Position numbers and translations under genes: made by a program
Shown: positions 25,437 to 34,585 of the stretch, one piece after another
How positions within the stretch are numbered: position 1 is the stretch's first letter
Layout: the number at the start of each line of letters is the position of its first letter
Notes under the pieces: model-generated
The model's input: the letters and a program-made list of their open reading frames with translations, nothing else
Databases searched by the model: none
What the model was told of the DNA's origin: nothing
Assembly: GCF_048006345.1 (NCBI RefSeq)
Contig: NZ_CP180351.1
Coordinates: 3,534,001 to 3,598,000, forward strand
Length of the DNA stretch: 64,000 nt
Origin: Marivita sp030148515
GTDB taxonomy: Bacteria > Pseudomonadota > Alphaproteobacteria > Rhodobacterales > Rhodobacteraceae
Reading direction: 5' to 3'

Positions 25437-26507
25437 TTGAGCGACGGAACCAAACTTCTGGATGAATTGAACGACCGATCGCGGGAAGTCTTCCGCAAGG
25501 TTGTCGAAGGCTATCTGTCAAGCGGCGAACCAGTTGGTTCGCGCACGCTGACTTGCACGCTGAATGAAAAGGTGTCGGCGGCCACTATTCGGAACGTGAT
25601 GCAGGACCTTGAGTTCCTGGGTCTGCTGGACAGTCCCCATATCAGCGCCGGCCGCATTCCGACGCAATTGGGCTTGCGGATGTTTGTTGATGGATTGTTG
25701 GAGGTGCGTGATCTGGATCAGGACGACCGGCAAAAGATCGACGCAACAATGACCAGCAACAGTCAGGATGTCGCGACGATCCTCGACCGGGTGGGCTCTG
25801 CGTTGTCTGGTGTCACGCAAGGCGCGTCGCTTGTCCTTACGCCAAAACACGAGGCGGCGATCAAGCACATCGAATTCCTGCCTGTGGGCGGCGATCAGGC
25901 GCTGGTGGTCCTAGTGTTTGCGGATGGCCATGTCGAGAACCGATTGTTCAAGCCACCAGCCGGTCAAACGCCAAGTTCCATGCGCGAAGCGGCGAATTTC
26001 CTGAACGCGCTCGTCGAAGGAAAAACTTTGTCCGATCTGCGACGCACGATCAAGGACGACATTGCACACAAGCGGCGCGAGCTTGATTCGCTGGCGGCCA
26101 CTTTGGTCGAGCAGGGATTGGCAATCTGGGACGATCAAGCCGATAATTCAGGACGTCTGATAGTGCGGGGTCGGTCAAACCTGTTGGCCGAAGACACCCA
26201 TGCAGAAGAGCTGGACCGCATTCGCGAGTTGTTCGACGATCTTGAACGCAAGCGGGACATTGCCGAATTCCTTGAGCTGACCGAACAGGGCGACGGTGTG
26301 CGCATTTTTATCGGCTCTGAGAATAAACTTTTCTCACTTTCGGGTTCCTCTTTGGTCGTGTCTCCATATATGAACGCTGATCGTAAAATTATCGGTGCGG
26401 TGGGGGTTATAGGCCCGACCCGTTTGAATTATGGACGGATCGTACCGATCGTGGACTACACAGCGCAGCTCGTCGGGAAACTGCTCGGCGACCGCAACCA
26501 AGGGTAA
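25437..26507 (+). CDS. hrcA: Heat-inducible transcription repressor HrcA
   Basis: Winged-helix repressor of chaperone genes that acts on CIRCE operators; 356 residues. The N-terminal DNA-binding part includes SAATIRNVMQDLEFLGLLDSPHISAGRIPT, a strong HrcA signature. The start is TTG at 25437, with GAGGTGAG just upstream. I see no CIRCE element in the 106 bases between rph and hrcA, so autoregulation by that route is not supported here. grpE follows 4 bases after the stop. Confidence 0.94.
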   Translation: MSDGTKLLDELNDRSREVFRKVVEGYLSSGEPVGSRTLTCTLNEKVSAATIRNVMQDLEFLGLLDSPHISAGRIPTQLGLRMFVDGLLEVRDLDQDDRQKIDATMTSNSQDVATILDRVGSALSGVTQGASLVLTPKHEAAIKHIEFLPVGGDQALVVLVFADGHVENRLFKPPAGQTPSSMREAANFLNALVEGKTLSDLRRTIKDDIAHKRRELDSLAATLVEQGLAIWDDQADNSGRLIVRGRSNLLAEDTHAEELDRIRELFDDLERKRDIAEFLELTEQGDGVRIFIGSENKLFSLSGSSLVVSPYMNADRKIIGAVGVIGPTRLNYGRIVPIVDYTAQLVGKLLGDRNQG

Positions 26508-26511
26508 GTAA

Positions 26512-27078
26512 ATGGCCGAAACGGATCACACGAAAGATTTCCTCGACAGTTTGGCCGAGGCTGAGGCAGAGGAAAACGAAGCGCTCGAAGAAGAGATCGA
26601 CAGCATGGAGGCGGAATTGGACGCCCTGCGCGCCGAGCGGGATGATCTGAAGGACAAGTTCATGCGCGCTTTGGCCGAGGCCGAGAATGCGCGCAAACGG
26701 TCTGAGAAAGATCGTCGTGAGGCACAGCAATACGGCGGATCGCGTTTGGCGCGTGATCTTCTGCCAGTCTATGACAACCTTCAGCGGGCTCTGGACGCCA
26801 TTCCCGAAGAACAACGCGAAGCGTCGAAGGCGTTTATCGAAGGTGTGGAGCTGACGATGCGCGAATTGCTGAACGTGTTCAGCAAGCATGGCGTCACCGC
26901 GATCAAACCGCAGGTGGGCGACAAGTTTGATCCGCAGATGCACGAGGCAATGTTCGAAGCACCGGTTCCCGGCACAACGGCTGGTGAGATCATTCAGGTC
27001 TCGACCGAAGGGTTCATGCTCTATGACCGCTTGCTGCGTCCGGCGCAGGTTGGCGTCAGTTCGATGCCCAAATCCTAA
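26512..27078 (+). CDS. grpE: Nucleotide exchange factor GrpE
   Basis: Releases ADP from DnaK; 188 residues. The acidic N-terminal tail and long coiled-coil helix (about residues 10-75, heptad-rich with many Glu/Ala) precede the beta-domain with KFDPQMHEAMFEAPVPG and GFMLYDRLLRPAQVGV. The overlap with the convergent mutS gene is 4 bases. The hrcA-grpE pair forms a heat-shock unit; dnaK and dnaJ are not in the window. Confidence 0.96.
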   Translation: MAETDHTKDFLDSLAEAEAEENEALEEEIDSMEAELDALRAERDDLKDKFMRALAEAENARKRSEKDRREAQQYGGSRLARDLLPVYDNLQRALDAIPEEQREASKAFIEGVELTMRELLNVFSKHGVTAIKPQVGDKFDPQMHEAMFEAPVPGTTAGEIIQVSTEGFMLYDRLLRPAQVGVSSMPKS

Positions 27079-29732
27079 TCGTCCTTTAGAAGCGCCTTCA
27101 GGTTATACAGAGCCTGTAGCGCCTCCATTGGCGTCATTTCATCGGGGTGCAGATTTTTGATCTGCGCCTCGATTTTGTTATCGGCTTTGGGTTTGACGGG
27201 TTGTGGCGCGTGAGCTGCGGCAGAGAATAGCGGCAGATCGTCGATCAACGCCTTAGGCGACGTGTTCTCGCGTTCCCCCTTCTCCAACGCATCCAAAACG
27301 GAACGGGCGCGTGTGATGACGGCAGGTGGTAGGCCAGCAAGCTGCGCCACCTGAACGCCATATGACCGATCCGCGGCACCCTCCCGAACCTCGTGGAGGA
27401 AAATCACCTCGCCTTCCCATTCACGCACGGCCACGGTGGCGTTCTTCACGCCATCCAGTTTGTTCGCAAGAGCGGTGAGCTCGTGGTAATGCGTCGCAAA
27501 AAGCGCCCTGACCTTATTAACGGATTGCAGGTGTTCCAGAGTGGCCCAGGCGATGGACAGGCCGTCATAGGTCGCCGTTCCACGCCCGATTTCGTCCAAG
27601 ATGACCAAGGCGCGGTCGTCGGCCTGGTTCAGAATCGCGGCGGTTTCGACCATTTCAACCATGAAAGTTGACCGCCCGCGCGCCAGATCGTCAGACGCGC
27701 CCACACGGCTGAAAATCTGGCTAACCACGCCGATATGCGCGGACTTCGCCGGTACGTAGGACCCGATCTGGGCAAGCAGCGCGATCAGGGCGTTCTGGCG
27801 CAGGAATGTCGACTTACCGGCCATGTTCGGCCCGGTCAGTAGCGTGATTGACGCCTTGTCTGCATTAGCCGAGAGGTCACAATCATTCGCGACAAACCCC
27901 GTACCGCCATGCGCTTTGAGAGACCGTTCAACAACAGGATGTCGCCCAGCCTCAATCTCGAAGGCGCGGGATTCGTCTACGATCGGTCGGCACCAGTCGA
28001 GATCGATGGCCAGATCTGCCAAAGCCGTTGCGAGGTCGAGTTCCGCTAACCCGGTCGCAAGGGCGTTCAGTGCGGGCTGTCGATGAAGGATCGCCCGACT
28101 TAAGGTGTCATAGAGCCGCTTTTCAATCTCGATAGCTTCACCACCCGCATTCATGATGCGGCGTTCGAGTTCCGAGAGTTCGACGGTCGTGAACCGAATT
28201 TGGTTAGCTGTCGTCTGCCGATGGATGAAGGTTTCATTCAACGGAGGCGCCATCATCTTTTGTGCGTGGGTCGATGTGGTTTCGATAAAATAGCCCAGCA
28301 CGTTGTTGTGCTTGATCTTGAGCGAAGACACACCCGCCAACTCGGAATATTCCGCCTGAAGTCCAGCAATGACGCCGCGTCCTTCGTCACGCAGTTTGCG
28401 GGCTTCGTCGAGTGCTGCATCATAACCCGGTGCAATGAAGCCGCCATCCCGCGTCAAAAGCGGTGGTTCGGCGATCAGGGCGTCGTCCAAGAGAGTGGCG
28501 AGATCAGTGTGCCCCGTACATGTCGAAACAGCGCTTCGAAGCACCTCTGGAAGATCATGTGTCTCTAACACGGCATAAATCGCGTCTGCTTGTGTCAGAG
28601 CATTGCGAATCGCGGCCATATCGCGCGGCCCGCCACGCTCCATTCCAAGGCGCGACAAAGCGCGGTCCACATCAGGGACGCGTTTCAGGGCATCGCGTAT
28701 TTGACGGGCAATCATCGGGTCAGACATGGCCCAGGTTATCGCGTCCTGCCGATTGCGGATGACCGATAGATCACGCGAAGGGGTCGATAATCGTCGTTCC
28801 AAAAGCCGTGCGCCGCCTGCCGTCGCTGTCCGATCAATGACCGACAACAGCGACCCAGCACGGCCACCTTGCAGAGAATGAGTCAGCTCGAGGTTTCGAC
28901 GCGTCGCAGCGTCGATATGCATGGAACTGCCGAGCTTTTCCTGCTGCGGAGGGCGGAGCAGGGGAAGGCGACCCTTTTGCGTCAGATCGAGATATTCGAT
29001 CAACGCACCCATTGCGGAGAGTTCAGGCCGCGAGAATTGGCCATAGGCGTCAAGCGACGACACACCGAATTGCTGTGTCAGTCGAGCATGCGCGCCTGTT
29101 GAGTCAAAACTCGATTTGCCGAGCCACGTTGGTTCAAGTCCGAGATCTTTAAGCACGTTGGCAACTGCGGTTTCCGTGCCTTCGGCCATAAGGATCTCTG
29201 CCGGGGACAGTTGCGCCAGTTCCGGACCGACCCGTGCAAGCGAGAGCGACAAAACATGCAGCGCACCGGTCGAAATATCTGTCCAAGCCAGCGCCCATTC
29301 GTCTCTGACACAGGCCAAAGCGGCCAGAAAGTTGTGGCTCCGCGCCTCTAGCAAAGTTTCCTCAGTTAGCGTACCGGGCGTGACAAGACGCACCACATCG
29401 CGGTTCACGACGGATTTCGATCCCCGCTTTTTCGCCTCTGCAGGGCTTTCCATCTGTTCGCAGACGGCGACACGGAACCCTTTTCGGATCAGGGTCAGCA
29501 GGTAACCTTCGGCTGCGTGAACTGGAACGCCGCACATTGGGATGTCATCACCGTCATGTTTGCCGCGTTTGGTGAGCGCGATGTCCAGTGCTTCGGATGC
29601 AGCCGCAGCATCGTCAAAGAACAATTCGTAAAAATCACCCATGCGATAGAACAATAAAGCGTCGGCATGCTGGGATTTTATTTCCAGATATTGCGCCATC
29701 ATGGGTGTGACGGGCGATTTATTCTCGTTCAC
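27075..29732 (-). CDS. mutS: DNA mismatch repair protein MutS
   Basis: Mismatch recognition ATPase, about 885 residues. The mismatch-reading motif GDFYELFFDDA (Phe-x-Glu of MutS) is near the N-terminus; the ATPase has Walker A TGPNMAGKST, Walker B LVILDEIGRGTATYDG and the dimer motif ATHYHELTAL. The start chosen is GTG at 29732, preceded by GAGGGGAAG; the ATG at 29762 is in frame but lacks a ribosome site. Divergent from the malic enzyme gene. Confidence 0.94.
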   Translation of the reverse strand: MNENKSPVTPMMAQYLEIKSQHADALLFYRMGDFYELFFDDAAAASEALDIALTKRGKHDGDDIPMCGVPVHAAEGYLLTLIRKGFRVAVCEQMESPAEAKKRGSKSVVNRDVVRLVTPGTLTEETLLEARSHNFLAALACVRDEWALAWTDISTGALHVLSLSLARVGPELAQLSPAEILMAEGTETAVANVLKDLGLEPTWLGKSSFDSTGAHARLTQQFGVSSLDAYGQFSRPELSAMGALIEYLDLTQKGRLPLLRPPQQEKLGSSMHIDAATRRNLELTHSLQGGRAGSLLSVIDRTATAGGARLLERRLSTPSRDLSVIRNRQDAITWAMSDPMIARQIRDALKRVPDVDRALSRLGMERGGPRDMAAIRNALTQADAIYAVLETHDLPEVLRSAVSTCTGHTDLATLLDDALIAEPPLLTRDGGFIAPGYDAALDEARKLRDEGRGVIAGLQAEYSELAGVSSLKIKHNNVLGYFIETTSTHAQKMMAPPLNETFIHRQTTANQIRFTTVELSELERRIMNAGGEAIEIEKRLYDTLSRAILHRQPALNALATGLAELDLATALADLAIDLDWCRPIVDESRAFEIEAGRHPVVERSLKAHGGTGFVANDCDLSANADKASITLLTGPNMAGKSTFLRQNALIALLAQIGSYVPAKSAHIGVVSQIFSRVGASDDLARGRSTFMVEMVETAAILNQADDRALVILDEIGRGTATYDGLSIAWATLEHLQSVNKVRALFATHYHELTALANKLDGVKNATVAVREWEGEVIFLHEVREGAADRSYGVQVAQLAGLPPAVITRARSVLDALEKGERENTSPKALIDDLPLFSAAAHAPQPVKPKADNKIEAQIKNLHPDEMTPMEALQALYNLKALLKDD

Positions 29733-29817
29733 AAGCTTCCCCTCGGTGCTTTGGCGTGACATTAAGGCGACCGACCCGGGTGGAAAACCCGATTTTGACG
29801 TATGAGGCCTCTGACGC

Positions 29818-32073
29818 ATGTCCAACCCGAAATACACCCGCGAAGAAGCGCTTGCCTTCCACCTTGAACCGACTCCCGGCAAATGGGAGGTGCAGGCCAC
29901 CGTCCCCATGACCACGCAGCGCGATCTGTCGCTCGCCTATTCCCCCGGTGTGGCTGTTCCGTGCGAAGACATCGCGAAAGACCCCGGTCTGGCCTATGAT
30001 TACACGAACAAGGGCAATCTCGTCGCGGTGATTTCCAACGGGACGGCGGTTCTGGGTCTGGGCAATCTGGGCGCGCTGGGATCGAAGCCGGTAATGGAGG
30101 GAAAATCCGTTCTCTTTAAACGCTTCGCTGATGTGAACTCCATCGACATCGAGTTGGACACCGAAGACCCCGATGAATTCTGCAAAGCGGTGCGGCTGAT
30201 GGGGCCGACCTTTGGCGGCATCAACCTTGAGGACATCAAGGCGCCCGAGTGTTTCATCATCGAACAGCGCCTCAAGGAAGAGATGGACATCCCTGTCTTC
30301 CACGACGATCAGCATGGCACGGCGGTGATCTGTGCGGCGGGCCTTCTGAATGCGCTCCACCTGTCCGGCAAAAAGATCGAAGATGTGAAGATCGTTCTGA
30401 ACGGGGCTGGAGCGGCGGGTATTGCCTGTATCGAACTGCTCAAGCGGATGGGCGCACGCCACGACAACTGCATCGTCGCAGATACCAAGGGTGTGATTTA
30501 CCAAGGTCGCACCGAAGGCATGAACCAGTGGAAATCGGCGCATGCGGTCAAGACCGATGCGCGCACGCTGGAAGAGGCGATGGTCGGCGCGGATGTGTTC
30601 CTTGGGGTGAGCGTCAAAGGCGCGGTCACGCAGGACATGGTTCGGTCGATGGCGGACAATCCGGTGATCTTTGCCATGGCGAACCCCGATCCCGAGATCA
30701 CGCCGGAAGAGGCGCACGAGGTGCGGATGGATGCGATCGTGGCCACCGGGCGCAGCGACTATCCGAACCAGGTGAACAACGTGTTGGGCTTCCCTTACCT
30801 GTTCCGGGGCGCTTTGGATATTCATGCCCGCGCGATCAACGACGAAATGAAGATTGCCTGTGCTCAGGCCCTGGCCGACCTCGCGCGTGAAGATGTTCCG
30901 GATGAGGTCGCGCTGGCCTATGGAAAAAGCCTGACCTTCGGGCGCGATTACATCATTCCCACACCGTTCGATCCGAGACTGATACACCGCATTCCGCCTG
31001 CTGTTGCCAAGGCAGGCATGGATACAGGAGCTGCGCGGCGGCCGATCATTGATCTTGTGGCCTACGAGGAATCACTCAAATCGCGGATGGATCCGACAGC
31101 AAGCATCCTGCGCGGGATCAATGCACGGGCGCGCAAGGCGCAGGCACGGATGATCTTTGCCGAAGGTGATGATCCGCGCGTGCTGCGTGCTGCGGTCATG
31201 TACCAGCGGTCGGGTTTTGGCAAAGCCTTGGTTGTCGGTCGTGAAGCAGATGTGAAGGCCAAACTGGAAGAGGCCGGTTTGGGCGATGCAGTGCGCGAGA
31301 TCGAAGTGGTCAATGCGGCCAATACGCAGCATCTGAGCCGGTACAAGGATGTGCTTTACGGTCGGCTTCAACGCAAAGGCTACGACCATCAGGACATTCA
31401 CCGTCTTGCCGCGCGGGATCGGCATGTGTTTGGCGCTTTGATGCTGCAACAGGGGCATGGCGATGCGCTTGTCACTGGGGCAACGCGGAAATCTGCGCAT
31501 GTGCTTGAGTTGATCAACCACGTCTTCGACGCGGATGCAGCGCATGGGGCTGCGGGTGTGACCGCATTGTTGGTCAAAGGACGTATTGTGCTGATCGCGG
31601 ATACGCTGGTGCATGAATGGCCGGATGAGGAAGATCTTGCCAATATCGCCGAACGTGCAGCGGAAGTGGCCCGTTTGATCGGGTTAGAGCCGCGTGTGGC
31701 GTTCGTGTCGTTCTCGACCTTCGGATACCCGGTGTCCGAACGTGCCGAGAAGATGCACATTGCGCCTCGCGTTCTTGACCGGCGTGGCGTGAATTTCGAA
31801 TATGAAGGCGAAATGACCGTCGATGTGGCGCTGAACCGGAATGCGCAAAAATTCTATCCGTTCCAGCGTTTGACTGGTCCAGCAAACATCCTCGTCGTTC
31901 CTGCGCGCCACTCTGCGTCGATTTCCGTCAAGCTGATGCAGGAAATGGCGGGTGCCACTGTGATCGGGCCGATTCTGGCGGGTGTCGACAAGTCGATCCA
32001 GATTTGTTCGACCTCCATGACCGCAGGCGACATTCTGAATATGGCGGTTCTGGCGGCGTGCAAGGGTCGGTGA
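29818..32073 (+). CDS. maeB: NADP-dependent malic enzyme with phosphotransacetylase-like domain
   Basis: Oxidatively decarboxylates malate to pyruvate, linking the TCA cycle to acetyl-CoA and NADPH supply. The 751 residues comprise the malic domain (about 1-170, SLAYSPGVAVPCEDI), the NAD(P)-binding domain (about 170-420, IVLNGAGAAGIACI) and a C-terminal phosphate acetyltransferase-like domain (about 430-751), the usual layout of MaeB. In studied relatives the PTA-like domain is regulatory rather than catalytic. The PfkB-family kinase gene follows after 3 bases. Confidence 0.95.
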   Translation: MSNPKYTREEALAFHLEPTPGKWEVQATVPMTTQRDLSLAYSPGVAVPCEDIAKDPGLAYDYTNKGNLVAVISNGTAVLGLGNLGALGSKPVMEGKSVLFKRFADVNSIDIELDTEDPDEFCKAVRLMGPTFGGINLEDIKAPECFIIEQRLKEEMDIPVFHDDQHGTAVICAAGLLNALHLSGKKIEDVKIVLNGAGAAGIACIELLKRMGARHDNCIVADTKGVIYQGRTEGMNQWKSAHAVKTDARTLEEAMVGADVFLGVSVKGAVTQDMVRSMADNPVIFAMANPDPEITPEEAHEVRMDAIVATGRSDYPNQVNNVLGFPYLFRGALDIHARAINDEMKIACAQALADLAREDVPDEVALAYGKSLTFGRDYIIPTPFDPRLIHRIPPAVAKAGMDTGAARRPIIDLVAYEESLKSRMDPTASILRGINARARKAQARMIFAEGDDPRVLRAAVMYQRSGFGKALVVGREADVKAKLEEAGLGDAVREIEVVNAANTQHLSRYKDVLYGRLQRKGYDHQDIHRLAARDRHVFGALMLQQGHGDALVTGATRKSAHVLELINHVFDADAAHGAAGVTALLVKGRIVLIADTLVHEWPDEEDLANIAERAAEVARLIGLEPRVAFVSFSTFGYPVSERAEKMHIAPRVLDRRGVNFEYEGEMTVDVALNRNAQKFYPFQRLTGPANILVVPARHSASISVKLMQEMAGATVIGPILAGVDKSIQICSTSMTAGDILNMAVLAACKGR

Positions 32074-32076
32074 CAC

Positions 32077-32952
32077 ATGGCCGTTTATAACCTCGGTTCG
32101 ATCAACGCGGATTTGTTTTATCAGGTGCCACACCTGCTTGCGCCCGGTGAAACGCTTGCATCGACTGAACACAGCCGTGGATTGGGCGGAAAGGGTGCAA
32201 ACATGTCGGTCGCCATTGCCCGTGCAGCCGCACGCGCGGTGCATATCGGTGCCGTGGGGAGCGATGGGCGCTGGGCGGTCGAGCGGTTGTTGGAATACGG
32301 TGTCGATACGCGCAATATCGTCGAACTGAACGTGCCGACGGGCCATGCGGTCATCATGGTTGACGATAACGGTGAGAACGCGATCTTGCTTTATCCCGGG
32401 GCAAACCGCGCTTTGACAGAGACACATATCGCCTCAGCACTTACCGCCGCAACCGAAGCTGACACCTTCGTGTTCCAGAACGAAACCTCCGCACAGATCG
32501 AAGGGGCAACGCTTGCTTCGTCAAAGGGGATGCGGGTGGTATATGCTGCGGCTCCATTCGATGCTCATTCGGTCGAGGCGGTTTTGCCAATGCTCGACAT
32601 TCTTGTCATGAATGCAATAGAGGCGCAGCAGTTGACGGATGCGCTGGGCGTCGCGCTGACCGACTTGCCCGTGCGGGATGTGATTGTGACACTCGGGGGC
32701 GATGGGTGTCGCTGGGTGAACACGGATGACGGCGCCGACAAGACGTTCCCCGCGATTCCCGTTACGCCAGTTGATACGACTGGGGCTGGGGATACATTCA
32801 CCGGTTTTCTGGTGGCAGGGTTGGATCGTGGTCTGCCGATGGAACAGGCGATATCACTGGGTCAGCAGGCGGGCGCCATCATGGTCACGCGCCACGGCAC
32901 CGCTGATGTGATCCCCGATCTCAAGGATATCGAAGACGCGCGTCTGGCTTAG
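32077..32952 (+). CDS. PfkB-family sugar kinase, ribokinase-like
   Basis: Sugar kinase of 291 residues. GLGGKGANMSVAIARAAARA is the ribokinase-type sugar-binding motif, and the C-terminal PfkB signature DTTGAGDTFTGFLVAG supplies the catalytic Asp (in GAGD) and anion hole. Ribose is the likeliest substrate, but no ribose transporter or other sugar gene lies nearby, so the substrate is open. It follows the malic enzyme gene closely. The stop overlaps that of convergent msrA by 4 bases. Confidence 0.85.
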   Translation: MAVYNLGSINADLFYQVPHLLAPGETLASTEHSRGLGGKGANMSVAIARAAARAVHIGAVGSDGRWAVERLLEYGVDTRNIVELNVPTGHAVIMVDDNGENAILLYPGANRALTETHIASALTAATEADTFVFQNETSAQIEGATLASSKGMRVVYAAAPFDAHSVEAVLPMLDILVMNAIEAQQLTDALGVALTDLPVRDVIVTLGGDGCRWVNTDDGADKTFPAIPVTPVDTTGAGDTFTGFLVAGLDRGLPMEQAISLGQQAGAIMVTRHGTADVIPDLKDIEDARLA

Positions 32953-33611
32953 TTGCCGATGAACGGCGCGTTGCTACCCCAAAGCTCTTCAATTCGCGCG
33001 TCGCGACCGCAGCCTTTACGGTATCTCTTATACGCCTCGTTTTGCGGGATCGGGCCAAAGCGTGTCAGGACCCGATTGGTGCCCTTGTAGTAGTCCTGAT
33101 GGTAGTCTTCTGCCTCGTAGAACGCGGACGCGTCCAGAATAGGAGTTACGATCTCGCGACCCAAGGCGGCCTGCGCATCGGCTTTGGCTTTTTCAGCTGC
33201 GGCGCGTTCGGCAGCGTTAGAGACGAAAATCGCCGTCGCGTAGCTTTGCCCACGATCGCAGAACTGACCGCCCGCATCAGTGGGGTCAATCGACCGGAAG
33301 AACAGATTGAAAAGGCGGTCGCGGTCGACCACCGCACTGTCATAGGTGATCTTCACCGCCTCGTAGTGGCCCGTGCGTCCCCCTGTCACCTGTTTGTAGG
33401 TCGGGTTTGCTACTGTGCCGCCGGTATAGCCGGACACCGCTTCTTTTACGCCTCTTACGCGTTCGAAATCTGCCTCAACGCACCAGAAGCATCCTCCCGC
33501 AACGACGATCTCTCGTGTTTCCCCCGCATGTGCGTCGGTGGATTGCAGAAAAATCCCGGCAAGAATGGCCAAGGATAGGATCATGGGACGACTGCGGCGA
33601 AGTGGGCGCAT
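32949..33611 (-). CDS. msrA: Peptide-methionine (S)-S-oxide reductase MsrA with signal peptide
   Basis: Reduces methionine S-sulfoxide in proteins; 220 residues. The start at 33611 has a perfect AGGAGG 6 bases upstream. The N-terminus (basic RPLRRSR, hydrophobic ILSLAILAGIFL, then AHA-GE) is a signal peptide, so this copy probably acts in the periplasm. The catalytic motif GCFWCVEADFERVRGV and the GHYEAV and YHQDY segments are intact. A Cys near the C-terminus (RKGCGRD) may serve as resolving cysteine. Most MsrA proteins are cytosolic, so the export signal is notable. Confidence 0.92.
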   Translation of the reverse strand: MRPLRRSRPMILSLAILAGIFLQSTDAHAGETREIVVAGGCFWCVEADFERVRGVKEAVSGYTGGTVANPTYKQVTGGRTGHYEAVKITYDSAVVDRDRLFNLFFRSIDPTDAGGQFCDRGQSYATAIFVSNAAERAAAEKAKADAQAALGREIVTPILDASAFYEAEDYHQDYYKGTNRVLTRFGPIPQNEAYKRYRKGCGRDARIEELWGSNAPFIGN

Positions 33612-33772
33612 GGGAAACCTCCTGTAGATAGGGTTCAGCCTGCGATGAAAGACGGGCACGACGCAATTTCTGACTTGGCGCCTCACTTGAAGGTGAAATC
33701 GAGTTACCGCTTGCGCGATCTCCTTCAGGCGATACCGTCCGGGACAAAGAGACCTGTCGGGAGGCGGCTGAG

Positions 33773-34492
33773 ATGAAAGTGGCGATGTGGTCCGGACCGC
33801 GCAATCTGTCGACCGCAATGATGTATTCTTTTGCCCAGCGCGCCGACTTTGCGGTTGTGGATGAGCCGTTCTACGGGCCCTATTTGCAGCTGACAGGACT
33901 TGATCATCCGATGCGCGACGTGGTCCTTGCGGATCGGATCGAAGACGCAGTTGCCGTGGAACAGTCTCTGATCAGGCCCATTCCTGACGGAAAAACCCAC
34001 GCCTATCACAAGCATATGTGCCAGCACATGATCGACGGTATCCCACGTGGGTTCATGTCGGACTGTGTGAATGTCTTCCTGATCCGGCATCCCGCCCGCG
34101 TGGTTGCAAGCTTTGCCAAAGGCTATCCGCAATTGACTACCGATGACATCGGATTTGATGCGCAGGCAGAGCTGTTCGATCATGTTCTGGCGCTTGGTCA
34201 AAGCCCGGTCGTGATCGACAGCGCCGATATCCGTGACGATCCAGAGTGCATGTTGCGCGCTTTGTGCGAAACAATTGGGTTGGACTTCGATCCGGCCATG
34301 TTGTCCTGGCCTGCCGGGCCAAAGCCCTACGATGGGGTGTGGGCGCCGCATTGGTACAAGTCTCTGCATGCAACCACTGGGTTTGCTGGTCCCGAAGGAC
34401 CGTTGCCCGAATTGACAGGTCATCTTGCAGAATTGGTGGAGCGGACACTTCCAGCGTATCGCAAACTGGATGGCTTAAAACTCGGCCGATAA
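33773..34492 (+). CDS. Sulfotransferase-like P-loop protein
   Basis: Protein of 239 residues resembling the sulfotransferase superfamily. The N-terminus MWSGPRNLSTAMMYSFAQR matches the PAPS 5'-phosphosulfate loop, followed by VVDEPFYGPYL; the 3'-phosphate-binding region appears as NVFLIRHPARVVASFAKGYP. Relatives are sometimes labelled branched-chain aminotransferase-like, without a transferase fold being evident. The acceptor is unknown. GGGAGG precedes the ATG. It stands alone between msrA (divergent) and the DUF4394 gene. Confidence 0.75.
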   Translation: MKVAMWSGPRNLSTAMMYSFAQRADFAVVDEPFYGPYLQLTGLDHPMRDVVLADRIEDAVAVEQSLIRPIPDGKTHAYHKHMCQHMIDGIPRGFMSDCVNVFLIRHPARVVASFAKGYPQLTTDDIGFDAQAELFDHVLALGQSPVVIDSADIRDDPECMLRALCETIGLDFDPAMLSWPAGPKPYDGVWAPHWYKSLHATTGFAGPEGPLPELTGHLAELVERTLPAYRKLDGLKLGR

Positions 34493-34539
34493 TTTTTTTG
34501 ATCGAAGTGAAACTTGCTGCCTCTTCCATGCGTGACTTG

Positions 34540-34570
34540 TTGCAAGCGCGGGTATCCAGCCCGCCTGCAA
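34540..34570 (+). other. Hairpin in the leader of the DUF4394 gene
   Basis: TTGCA (34540-34544) and TGCAA (34566-34570) flank an inner GCGGG / CCCGC stem (34548-34552 and 34560-34564) with a 7-base loop. It ends 2 bases before the AGGAGAG ribosome site. No T-run follows, so a terminator is unlikely; an RNA structure affecting translation or stability is possible. Confidence 0.45.
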
Positions 34571-34585
34571 TCAGGAGAGAGACAC

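Noticed and set aside
34509..34534. Possible EcfG-type promoter (GAAAC, 17-base spacer, CGTG) before the DUF4394 gene
   Set aside because: Differs from GGAAC-N16/17-CGTT in both boxes; too weak to support.
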